Assembly: GCA_031216445.1 (NCBI GenBank)
Contig: CM062206.1
Coordinates: forward strand, 5,030,001-5,094,000
Direction: 5' to 3'
Source of the DNA: Lateolabrax maculatus
Lineage: Eukaryota > Chordata > Actinopteri > Acropomatiformes > Lateolabracidae
DNA length: 64,000 bases
The first letter of the stretch is position 1; each line of letters opens with the position of its first letter. The position numbers and the translations under genes were made by a program. The notes under the pieces were generated by a model. It worked only from the letters and a program-made list of their open reading frames with translations. It was not told the origin of the DNA and ran no database searches. This document shows positions 36,294 to 47,326 of this stretch, one piece after another.

Positions 36294-37989
36294 AAATATC
36301 TAAGTCAATATATTGCAGTTTATAAAACTCGACCGGCCAGCCCGTCCTCATACAGAAAATTAACACAGTGGTTAACTGATCAAGAATGTGTTCGCACACA
36401 TCAAGATTGAACTACCGCTCTAGTTGTTGATCATCTGTACATCAGAATAGGACAGGGTTTTGTTTAAAGTTGTTACCGCATACAAACAATACACATGAAA
36501 ATGGGACTCATTTTCCATTTCTCCCAAAGCGTAGTTCACTAAATGTGCCATACAAAGTGTGATGGCTACAGTAAAATAACTACTGCTTCAGATTGCCTGC
36601 ATTAGCATTACTGCAACGAATGCCAAAGCAGTAAAATGTCAGTAACAGTTTAGTGTTTAATATGAATAAATAGCATATACACTAAAACAGTCTAAATCAA
36701 ACCTACAGTAAACATGGCATCCTTGAAAATGGTCTCATTGCTACAAATCCACAATTTACTGTCTACGGATTTCTTCTGAAAAGAGCAGATATTTGAAATG
36801 TTCTTTCAAAAGTTCAATTAAGGTGAACTCTGCATGCCCAGAGTTTTCAGATAATGCTGTTGCACCCTTTAGTGAGCTCAGTGTGCTCCTGATATTCTCT
36901 GTCAAGTCAGTATTCACCCTGTGATCAAACAGAGTAATACTAGTCATAACCTGTCTGGATGCAAAGTGAGTTGATGGACCCGGCAGCACAACATGCCATC
37001 AGCGAGAGCTCGATTGGCATGCAACTCCAAATGAGAGCAGATGAATAGCTAACAATTGCCTCCCTGCAAGTGTAAAGAGAAACCCACGAGTCAAATTGTT
37101 TTTTCACTGAAGGAGAGCGATGCAGGAAGCAGTGCAGGGTAGGAATTTGGTATTAGGAGATAGGGCTGAGTACCTAAAGTCTCCACAGAGCTCATCAGCA
37201 CCAGTTCAACACCTGACCTGTGTAATCCCAGCCTGCTGCCTTTCAGCCAGGTCTGGGCTCAGTCAAGATGGGATATTGTTTTCAGGACACTCTCAGATTG
37301 AGTAAATATTTTTTCATAGTACCTATTAAAACATCAAGCTTTATCCTGGGTATTCTTGATGGCATGGGAACTGCTGGAGATAAACAATGAGGTTCTGTAA
37401 GAGCAGAAAACAGAAATGCTGTAGCAGATCTGGGAGGGCTTTGTTGGTCTCAAACAACGTGCTCACTGGAAATTTTTAAATGTTAAACAGTTTTAAATGT
37501 TATTATAAAATTATATGAATTCCAGTCCAGGGCATCAGCTAACAATTTTTATTATTGTTAATCTAACCTGTTACTTTCACAATCAATCAATACATTGTTT
37601 TGTCTTTTAAAATTTCAGATTTTTTTTATAGTGCTTGTTTAGTCTGAACAACATTTCAAAACCCAAAATGATATATAGTTTACAATGATATAAAACGGAG
37701 CAAAGCATTTAATGTTCACATATGAAAAGCTGGGACCAGTATATGTCCTCCCATGGAGGGACCCCTTGTCCTGCATGTTTGAGATCTCTCCCTGCTCCAA
37801 CACAGCTGATTCAAATGATCAGCTTGGTATCAAGCAGCCTCAGGAGTTCATAACGTGTATATGCTGGACAAAGGGTCTTCCAGGAAAGATTTCAGAAACT
37901 CTGGCTTAATGAATAACTGGAACCATTCGTTTATCAAAAGCTGTCCAGCAACTAATCATTTAATTGACTAACAATGAAACCTTTTTTTA
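36294..37989. other. non-coding stretch; CNE-like block near 36990-37080
   Basis: Short even-composition block with TTGGCATGCAACTCCAAATG (37014-37033). No supported exon. A T-rich run lies at 37620-37627. Confidence 0.3.
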
Positions 37990-38232
37990 GGATTGGCTCT
38001 TTACTCTGGCACATTGCTTTTGAGATTAAACAATGACTGTGAGTTCAAAGTGCTGATTTTCAGCTTTCATTTTGCTGTCATCCATATTGGGTGACCAGTG
38101 TAGAAAAGAACCTCAAACACTCCTAAAGATGAAAGTCAGCATTTTAACCTCCTTTCATTGTTTCATTTCAATGTACGGAGCCAAAGTAATAGAAAATGTG
38201 TCACTGTCCAAATACTTACAGTTGACTGCAGT
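37990..38232 (+). mobile_element. 3' portion of a Tc1-like DNA transposon (non-coding end)
   Basis: Contains the untranslated sequences usual for fish Tc1-like elements: TTACTCTGGCACATTGCTTT, GAGATTAAACAATGACTGTG, CATCCATATTGGGTGACCAG, then ATTTTAACCTCCTTTCATTG and GTGTCACTGTCCAAATACTT near the inverted terminal repeat. No transposase (DDE) frame remains and the left end is missing, so it is a dead fragment or a non-autonomous derivative. Confidence 0.75.
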
Positions 38233-38621
38233 GTAGATGCAGTTGGTTAGATCTGACCTAGATCTTCAGCACTATAATGGTGCTCCTGTAGCAGGCAACA
38301 TGATGTTTATTTGCCCTACAGCTGATGCTAGAATAGTCTGGTTTACACCAGTTTTACAGAAAATGCCTTTTGATAGTGTAAACCATATTACATTATGTCA
38401 CTTTAAGGTTTTTGGTGGAACTCTTAATCATTACTTAAGTAAAGGTGCTCTGGGACTGTGCCGACTGTGCATCAGTTTTATTTTATATTTTATTTGATTT
38501 TGTTTTGATCGTGCCTGGATTGAACACAAATATGAAAACAAGGTTGAGAAGCTAAAAGCCAAAATGAAAGCAAAGTTGGTGTATCACATGTGACAGTTTG
38601 TGTTTTCATGTGTCATTCAGG

Positions 38622-38971
38622 CTAGAGCTAAAACGATTAGTTGATTTATTAGTCTCTCAACAGAAAATCTGTATTTTAATCAACAATTAATCATTTCAGT
38701 CATTTGTTTTTCATGGAAGAATGCCCGTAATTACCTGGTTTCAAGTTCTTACATAAAGTGTTTGTCATGTATAAAAATATGATATAACTACGATATAACT
38801 GAATATCTTTGGCGTTTTGGACTGTTGGTCGGATAAAACAAGCAATTAGTTTCGGGGGAAATTACAATGGAAACTTTTTACTTTTTTCTTTTTGTTTTGA
38901 AGATGAAATAATTACTTGAAAAAAACAATCAGTAGTTTAATGTATAACGAAAGCCTGTCAGTTGCAGCCTT
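38622..38971 (-). mobile_element. GCTGCAACTAA-end DNA element, near-complete (copy 6)
   Basis: Runs from GCTAGAGCTAAAACGATTAG to AGTTGCAGCCTTAATG, about 350 bases, in minus orientation relative to the GCTGCAACTAA end. It includes TGAATATCTTTGGCGTTTTG and GTTGGTCGGATAAAACAAGC. The sequences at the two ends allow the family's length and order to be read directly from this copy. No coding frame. Confidence 0.65.
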
Positions 38972-41921
38972 AATGTGTTTTCAGCATCTCAGTGGAGAAA
39001 TCAAGGCATCGTTCCTGCAGTGTTCCTTTAGTGTTGTTTAACATTGCTCTTGGGTTTGAGTACCTGCCGTATGCTGCTGAACCATTTAGAAAATAAATTG
39101 ATTTTAGTTAACGACTTTCTTTATCATTAATTTATAAGCTTTAGATAGAGCCTTAATCACAGGAAAACACAAGATCCAGCAGCCTCCTGACAGATCAAAA
39201 CACATCAACACGAGCCCCTGTGTGCTGCTGCCACTGGTGAATTAGCAACGTTCTCAGTAAACAGGATATCGTCTTAACAAATATCCTGACATCTTTTACT
39301 CCTTCAAATTGGCTAATTTGCAGCTTTTCATTTTTAAATTGGACAATTGAATGAATTTTATTGGCGTTATTATAATTATCAAAATGGTTTGCATGTGGTC
39401 CCGCACACACTCGAACCGTGAATTGATTAAACAAGAGATATAACAAAGAGAGATTGGAAAAGTATTTTACAATAATCCACTACAGCTACATGCACCTACA
39501 CTGGTTGTGTAGTCTTCCACTGTTTTCTAATTTGCTTGAGAAATAAATGTAGGCTTGAAAACTTTTGACGGACAGGACATCGGGAGAGTGCATCTTATTT
39601 TAAAGATTGGTTTTATTCTACCATGCACCACCATCCATTATAGACACTCATCTCTGAGGAAAGTCCTTAAGCCACCGAGAATTAGTTTGCCCAACGTATC
39701 CTCGAAGTCCTATAGAGTGTGTGGAGTCATTTGGTAAAGTCTGATATAGATAGATCAGGTTTTGCTGTAGCAGCTATTTCGGCGCGTCACACGGCACATG
39801 GCTTCATTCAAAGGTCAAACTGTAATCCACAGTCATAATTGGCTGGTTAAACAGTTAAATTTGTAGGGGAAATTAGGAATTTCCCAGCCACTGTGAACTG
39901 TTAACGAAAAGTTAAGCTTTCTGCCCTGAAAAGACCCTAAACCTCATTAAGAACCAAAGCCGCAATGTGTCTTCGTTGCAATTTTGTCCTTTATAGCTTC
40001 CCTTGTCCTTTTTTAAACTTGCCACATTTCAAAGCAGATGGGTTACACCCAAGGATTGGCCCGCTGCTATTCATTCTCATTCTCTTTTTTAGCACTTCTT
40101 TCCACTCTGGTTGTTCCTACATTGGGGTAATTACCATCCAGCACTCTCCTGAAGGCTCTGGCTGTAAAATTCAATCAGCAACCAAGCAAGATTTAACTCC
40201 CAAACTCCCATATGTTGAAGCAGTAAAGCCCTGTCCATTGATTTAGCGGTAACATCCTCTTTCTCTTTTGGCTGTGTTCAAACTGCTCTGGCACTGGCTC
40301 TTATATGTGATTCCAAATAATATCGGAAATAGATGGACTTTGTTAAAGGAGGACTGTGGGGAGATAAAGTATAAGGCTCTCTAAACAGAGCTTATTGTGG
40401 ATAGTATTTCAGTTGTTGCTGTTAAGCCGAACTGCATTAAGCATGAGATTTAATTGAAATATTTGGACGGCAGTTACTGGTGTTGAAATAATACAATAAA
40501 ACTTATTATGCATGCTCCACTCAGTTGCTTTTAATCTTAACATACAGTGGGGAAAAGGTTTGAATTTTTCAAGCAGTTGCTAACAGCAAGATTAGGCCAA
40601 TTCAAACACCAAATAACCTACACACATCGGTTTAAATAGACAGGGGTCTAATTTCCAGAGTCTGTTGTGCCTGCGCACCACGTTTTGTTGCATGGATTAA
40701 AACCCCAGCCATCCATTTGCCAATGTCACATCTCCTTTCACTCGTTCTCCTGTCTCTCTTTGCCCTGAACACAAAAGGCAATAAAACACTCGCAGAGGGT
40801 GCTGCGCCCTCTAAAAGGTCTTTTATCAATCAGTGTTAACTACCTGCCATGAGCTTATTACTCTGGGCCACATGTGACACAGCAAACCTATTACAAGTGA
40901 ACAGTTAGTGTGCTGAAAAGCCAACTAATGTATACAGTAAGCCTCTACTTTAGCCACCACTGAACTTCCAGCTGCAGTTATAATTGATGAGCTTGAACAA
41001 TGGAAACTGTTCATTCCTGTCTCTAAATTCACTCCTCTCTGCTGATTATTTATACAGATGGTTGACTTTGCATACAGTCCAGCACTTTAATTTTTTTTTT
41101 GAAAAGTATTGAAATCTCATTTTGCCTCATGCCATAAAAGATGCCATAAAAATTGATAAACACTTCAGTAGCATCGTGTGGGGGTTTTCAATGTGGGGCC
41201 CAAAAGATCCGTAGAAATTCCTGAATAGTTTTATTTTACTATTTAAGTTCTAGGTTTAAAACTGCATAATGTATTGGGCCCCTTGAGGGGGCAGAAGAAT
41301 GTCGTAATGGGTTACATGGTAGCAAACAAATACTTTATAATAATATGTTGAGATTTTTCTGTCAATATTCAAATTTGTTTGTTCTCAGCCACCTTGAAAG
41401 TATTTAGCTTTTCAGCTGCTATATGTTTGACTTTTTCACAACCTTGTTACTAGCTTTGTTTTTATTATGTTTTTGTTTTTTGTAATCTAACTTTATCCAT
41501 CTGTGGTGTAGTTTTGGGTAGGTAGTGTACCGTAGGCTCATCAAAGGTGTTTTGCTGGAAACAGCTACCTGCTGCTGATAATGAAATGACTAAAAATAAC
41601 TGTAAACCTGCAGGCCATTTTACTTCACACACTGTCATTTTAATCAACAATAATATAAAACACATTATAAGTGGAGCTCATTTTTAACACCAACACACTG
41701 CTTTAGTTTTTTTGACACCAAATGCCAAATGGTGTTATTATGACAAGTAATACTGTTTTTGCCAAAAACATCTGAAACTAAAGATTCTTTTTATTAGTTT
41801 ATTGCCTGATTTTATTTCAATCATGATATTTTCCCACTTTTGAATTAAACTTTTTGCCCTCAGGTGGACGAATCTTGGCTGCTGGCTTTAGTTATTTCAC
41901 AGATGTTTGATACTTCCAGCC
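38972..41921. other. non-coding stretch with CNE-like blocks (39770-40260, 40640-40860)
   Basis: 39770-40260 has even composition with a near-palindromic ATTAGGAATTTCC core and scattered TAATTGG sites. 40640-40860 is similar. A T10 run lies at about 41091-41100. No exon with both splice sites and a sustained frame. Confidence 0.3.
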
Positions 41922-42135
41922 AAATGCCTTTCCACTGCTGACACAGGTGTAACTGATACCATTAATTATTGCTGCACCTCATGTACTGTAGGGATGCCTG
42001 TGCCACGGCCTTGGCGTTATGGCGCTGGCTGACTGGCATGTTTCCTAAATGGAGCAGAGCCATCATTAATGTTATTACTTAACACCTGTGCTTTTCCTGC
42101 TATGACGAGTCAAAATGTCTGAATTGGAAAAGGTC
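41922..42135. mobile_element. relic of the palindromic MITE family seen at 52163
   Basis: The right arm CACCTGTGCTTTTCCTGCTA and GACGAGTCAAAATGTCT (42083-42120) matches the 52163 element. The left arm keeps TGCCTTTCCACTGCTGAC and CACAGGTGTAACTGAT but has lost about 25 internal bases of the TIR. The inner arms ATTAATGTTATTACTTAACACC and its counterpart at 41944-41968 are still roughly inverted. Confidence 0.6.
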
Positions 42136-45100
42136 TGTTTGGCTGTGAAACACATTTGACAGCAATGCATAATTTCGAAGCATCTGTGGTTAGAGCTGAC
42201 AAACTAACCCCTGTTTCTAGGTCTGCATACAAATATTCATCAATCTCCACCAATCTCTAGGAGTATGTTTCATATTTTAGACCCCACTAATGGCCATTTG
42301 TTGTGAATACTATCAGAATCATATTTAATACTTAAACTGACCACATGGGATCACACTGGCAAGCTCTATTGCTAAACTGTAATAATGTTAAGCACCATAA
42401 TTACTCTCCTCAAAGCCACTGACTCCTGCTTTGAACTGTGTCCCACTCTAACAAACATTCACTTAACCCAGTGGAGGATTTCAGGTCAGCAGCCATTAAT
42501 AGCTCTATAGAGCGCAAACCATAGATTTTAATTGAGTCATTTTTCTTTCTTTCTTCCTTTTCTGTCAAAATATGCATACAAGGACAGGCATTCCCAGGGT
42601 GCACGGGCTTCACGTCAGACACCAGACTCGCCTGAGCTAAAGTTGAACCAGATATAGTGTTTAGATGAATGTGGGACATTCTGGGGCAACATTAGTGGGT
42701 GGATTGTGGATTTGGGTGGATTTGTTTAACCAGAGATTCAACCAGTATCTCATGCAGAAGCTTCAGCGCTTCAAACGTTTTTTTTAGAAGATTAGATCCT
42801 ATTGTAGACGCAAGGAGAAAATACAATCATCTCTTCCCTAAAGTTTCCCCAAAAAACCTCACTTACTTTAAAGGCGCTTTTGGAAAGTATGTCGGATGAT
42901 GCAAGTGAAGACCAAGTCGATGAAATTATCCATTACATTGCTCATTCCTACGGCATCCAAAAATCCTGAGCTCATGATGACATCACTTTGATCTTTAATT
43001 AGCAGATCTGATCTGGACAGTGCTATGAATCTTAATTCACAATACCTCCCTCCAACAGATACACAGGAACACCTTTACGTTTGAAAACACATGCTGTTTG
43101 GTTCTACTCTGTTCTATTCTATTCTACACAAATAAATTAGTTGTAATTCAGTTCAATTTTTTTTTTACAGGTATAAATGTCACTAACAACCGTATTGCCA
43201 CATAAGAAATGTGTCAAAATAACAGGATTACATGAATAAAAACAATTAAACTCTGCATTTACTTGGCACATACCGCACAGCGTCTCCCTCCATGATTCAT
43301 TTTAATGAAGTGAACTCCCGGAAGTCATCTGTAGTTCCAGGGTAAAATATGCATATCACCTCTGCTGATGGCTGTCAGAATATGGGTCCGCATGCATTCA
43401 ATCTGTATACAGAGTGACTGCAAGCGAGAGACAGTGACAGAATTCATTAAGATGAAGTTTTCATACTAATTGCTTATCCTTTTTCACAGGTCAACATATG
43501 AATAAAATGTTTAAATGCAGCAGTTTATTATGAATTATATGAATTATTTTTTAGATAACTTTCATTCACAGCTTCAAATCAAATACGAAACAACTTTATT
43601 GTAAGTTTACACTGAATTAATTTGTATCCTTAGGCAGTTCAGTTCAAGAAATTTACACAAAGATTTAACATACAACAACACGTGACACTTTCCATAGACG
43701 TACACAACACATTCAAACAGTCATGGCAATTAAACACATCACATTATATCCTCTGGATTCAGATCTCAGCATTTAAATGACAGAAGTTGGTATATATTTT
43801 CCGTTTAAAGCATTCAAAGAGTCAGGAAAGATAAATGAACACAGATGATATGATGCAGTAAGATTAAGTAACCATCTTATATCACAAGCCAAAGCTTGTT
43901 TTATTAGTTTTCATGGAAATACCAGGAAAGTTCACTGATTAAGAGGGAATCACATTTGCAGAAAGCTGAAATCGACCAATAATAATAATATAACTGCGAG
44001 GAACTGAGTTACTTTGCCAGTTGCTGACATTTGTGGCTTTCAAAACTCGATTTCTGACCCATTTAAATGCTTATTCCGCCCACTACACTTTCAATCGCTC
44101 GCTTAAGCCTTTCAAGACAGACCTGCAAAGGCACAAATGCATTAAACATGAATTTGTTTGATAAGATATTAATTAATTAGACTTGAATTATTTGTTTTAA
44201 CACAGTGACAGTATCAGATTATAAGTGTGTATTTTGGCACAGAGCATTAGGATTTCAGCAGGTGCTCCTCAGCTTAGTTTGCAGTACACAAAGAACTGTA
44301 TTGACCTGATACCAGACGACCATCTCGTTTTCCAACACCTGTTTTGGGGTGAAAAAAAAATAAAAAATACTCTTTGAATTGAGTCTTTCAGTCCAGCTGG
44401 GAAAGTTTTCCTGAGGTTTTGTTAGTCCAAGGAGAAGATAGTTCTCACTTTTCAAGCCTTTTCTCTCGTAGAAGTGAAAACATGTAATGAAACATAAATT
44501 CCACATTTGCGCAGCTTGTCTGTCGGTCACATGCTCACACACTCTTGTGTCTGCTTCTTGCTGCAGTCAGAAGAATTTCATCTCTCAGCACTTTTCAGAC
44601 TGTATTGTTCAGCTCCTCATGACATCCTTTGACGCATGTAATTCTTTTGGTCACTAACAGCAGTTTTTGCAGCACTTCAGTGCTTCTAATGTGTATAATT
44701 ATGTTATCTGGTTTAACAAAGAATTAACTGATTATAAACATTATTAGTATTATTAGACTGGAAATCGACTGCATGTTATGAATAATGACAAACTGAGTGA
44801 TAGAGACGGGATTAAAAAGGGGCATCTTGTAAAGCAATATTCCTGAAGGTGTATTATATGAATGTAGGATGTTTTCAGATAACTAAGTCACTCACTTTTT
44901 AATAGAATTCATAATTAATCTGGGCACAGGACTCCAATTTTCAATAGGTTTCGGTTCGGTTGTTTGGTCTGCACAAGAGTTTGTCAGCTTTCATGCCCCC
45001 CTTACAGACTTAAAGAAACTTGCTTGCCCGGCAACATTAAGGCTACAGAAAACCCATAATACACTCTGTAGGATCAGATGTCACACAGGTACTTTTGGGC

Positions 45101-45514
45101 CAATGCAGTATTATACCAGATAATTAGAAAGGTGCACTTACACCAAAAAGACACATTTTGTTTCCATAAACAATCAAGGCTAATGACGGTTCATATTATT
45201 CTTGTCAGCTGAGGCTCTTGAGATGAGGTTTGACACTGTATGTGTTGTAAGTTAAAAGTAATTACACTGCATTATCTGTTTCACATCTCAATCTGTTATG
45301 GTGCATTATAGGAATCTGTGTCAGTTTTAACATTCATAATCGCTCTATCAAGGGCCACTGTGAGGGTGAAAACAACACAAATCTAAAAGCTTTTGTAGCT
45401 GGTAACAAGCATTCATCCTCTAGAGTTTGTAAGCAGAATGTTTCATAGAAAGAATTTTTTAATTTAGTTTCAATGTACATTCAGTAAGCTTATTAAAAAT
45501 TCCTTTTCATGTGG
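42136..45514. other. non-coding stretch with strong enhancer-like blocks (42900-43050, 43260-43470)
   Basis: 42900-43050 packs TGACATCA (CRE-like), CTTTGATC (TCF/LEF-like) and TTTAATTAGCAG (homeodomain) within 35 bases. 43260-43470 is even in composition with ATGCATATCACC and GAATTCATTAAG-type cores. These are the best candidate conserved regulatory blocks in the window. The rest is AT-rich and without recognised repeats. Confidence 0.35.
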
Positions 45515-45536
45515 TTTTTTTTTTTTTTTTTTTTTT
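45515..45536 (+). repeat. T22 homopolymer
   Basis: Twenty-two T followed by GTTTGTTTC. Could be the reverse-complement A-tail of a decayed minus-strand retroposed sequence, though nothing recognisable precedes it on that strand. Confidence 0.95.
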
Positions 45537-46865
45537 GTTTGTTTCATTGGCGTGTGCTAAATGACCTCCGTAACACAGGAGGGATTTTAACATCTGGTGA
45601 ACATTTAGTACCAAATGTGTGCATATTGAATAAGTATTCTGCTTTTGAAGATTTATCCCATCAGATGGAAAATATTTAAAAAATATTCAGTAAATGCTTT
45701 ATTTGCGACAGAATGTAAAATCAGCATTCACACACACGCACAGTGTACATATGCAGACTGCATCTGTTCCTGCTGTATTAAAGAGCTATAACCCAAAAAT
45801 GATATCATATATGCTGGCAGTGTAGTAAAATGCCATTAGTAACCCATACTGTACTATCATTTCGCATGCATTGCGTGATTTTAGATTCAAGCTGATTGCT
45901 GCATAATTCCCCTCTCCCCAGATCCAAATTAGCCAATGTGCATTAGCAGGTAATTGTCGGTTCAGCGGGATGTTGCCTTCATAGGCTGAAGACCTCATAA
46001 AAATCTGGGAGCTGCAGTGCCAGGAACGAGATATTAGTCCCCTGCCAGCCGCAACAGGGTACAAATGGTCATCAACAAAAAAAGCTCACTGTGGCCAGCT
46101 CTCCCTCAGAGGTGAAGATTTCCCAGGGTAAACTTGACACTCTGGGAGATCTGTTAATGATCTCCAGTTCCGACCTTATTGTGTCTGCTAGATTTATGTC
46201 TCGCTCAAGGAGGGAAGTGAAACCTCATATCTGTTGTGGGAAGTCAACAAATAAACTGTAACTCTGCCCTCTCCACAAGGCCAATGCAGTTTATTGATAC
46301 TGCTCCAAAAAGTGGCATTCAACCAAGAGTGTCCTCAAGAAGAAATATATTTATGAGGCAACGCCACTGAATAAGCTTGGAGCTGTAAGAATATTTATAA
46401 GCATTCCCCATGTTTGCATATTACACTGAGAATGCAAATCCTGAACACTGTGCCTAAGGTCGTAAGATAGGGTTCCTTGGGCTGGGAGCATTGTGTATAC
46501 ATAAAGTTAATGGAGCATAGAGAGGAGGAAAAAGAGGAAGGGAATTTGTTTTTTTAATGGCTTAAAAGGAAACTGATGCCCTATAGTTTTGCAACTGAAT
46601 GTTAAACTTAAATATAGATGGCAGCAGTCTTCTACTGCACTGGGGTTCCCAGAGGGGTTGTACACAGAGTGAGGAGCTGTGAAAAAGTTGAAAGTGGAGG
46701 CTTTTTTACAGTCACAGAGGACAACTACAGTAACTAACTTCACCTAAAGGGTAGTGGAGGATGGCAAAAGTCTAACATCCCATCTGGGCAGGGGGGGAAT
46801 TAACGTGGAGGTGGAGCGCTGTCTGTAAGTCAGTTATAAAGTAGTAATATACTGTAACATAAGTC
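45537..46865. other. non-coding stretch; CNE-like 45880-46080 and 46090-46340
   Basis: Two adjoining blocks of even composition with TTAATGATCTCC and AGGTAATTGTCGG motifs. No exon recognised. Confidence 0.3.
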
Positions 46866-47066
46866 TGGGCGCTAAGGTTGAAATGAATATCCTGATATTA
46901 ATAAGAATAAAAGTGGTTAGTTAATTAATCAATTAGTCTATTGACATAAAATGAATTGGCAGCCATTTTAATAACTGAAATTTTTTTTTACTATCTTCTG
47001 ACTTGACAATCAAAAATTTGAGTAATTAATTGATTAATCAATAATACAGTTTCAGGCCTAATTACA
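46866..47066 (-). mobile_element. deleted GCTGCAACTAA-family relic (copy 7, weak)
   Basis: Has the family's ATTAATCAATTAGTCTATTG near one end and GAGTAATTAATTGATTAATC near the other, but most of the interior is missing. AT-rich sequence makes the match less certain. Confidence 0.35.
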
Positions 47067-47292
47067 AAACATTTTTGAAATCGATATTGAATTTGACATG
47101 CTGTCTTTAGTCCATTCAGGCTGTGTTTGTGCGCCTTTCTGACTGGGAGAGTTAAAAACAGTTTGTTGCTGAAGGAACAGAACAGACATCAGTACTGATA
47201 ATGACCATAGATGTTGTAAAGTGGGATGTTGTGGAACTGTGTGGCTGTATATACAGTAATTATTTTTTTCCTATCTGCCCTTTGTATATTCA

Positions 47293-47295
<3 letters not shown>

Positions 47296-47323
<28 letters not shown>
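47296..47323 (+). repeat. (TA)n microsatellite inside a palindrome
   Basis: About fourteen TA units, flanked by ACTG on the left and CAGT on the right, so the tract with its flanks is one perfect palindrome able to extrude as a cruciform. Confidence 0.95.

Positions 47324-47326
<3 letters not shown>

Noticed and set aside
40541..40570. Tc1-like terminal repeat (ACAGTGGGGAAAAGG)
   Set aside because: Only about fifteen bases resemble a known end, and no second end or interior landmark follows.
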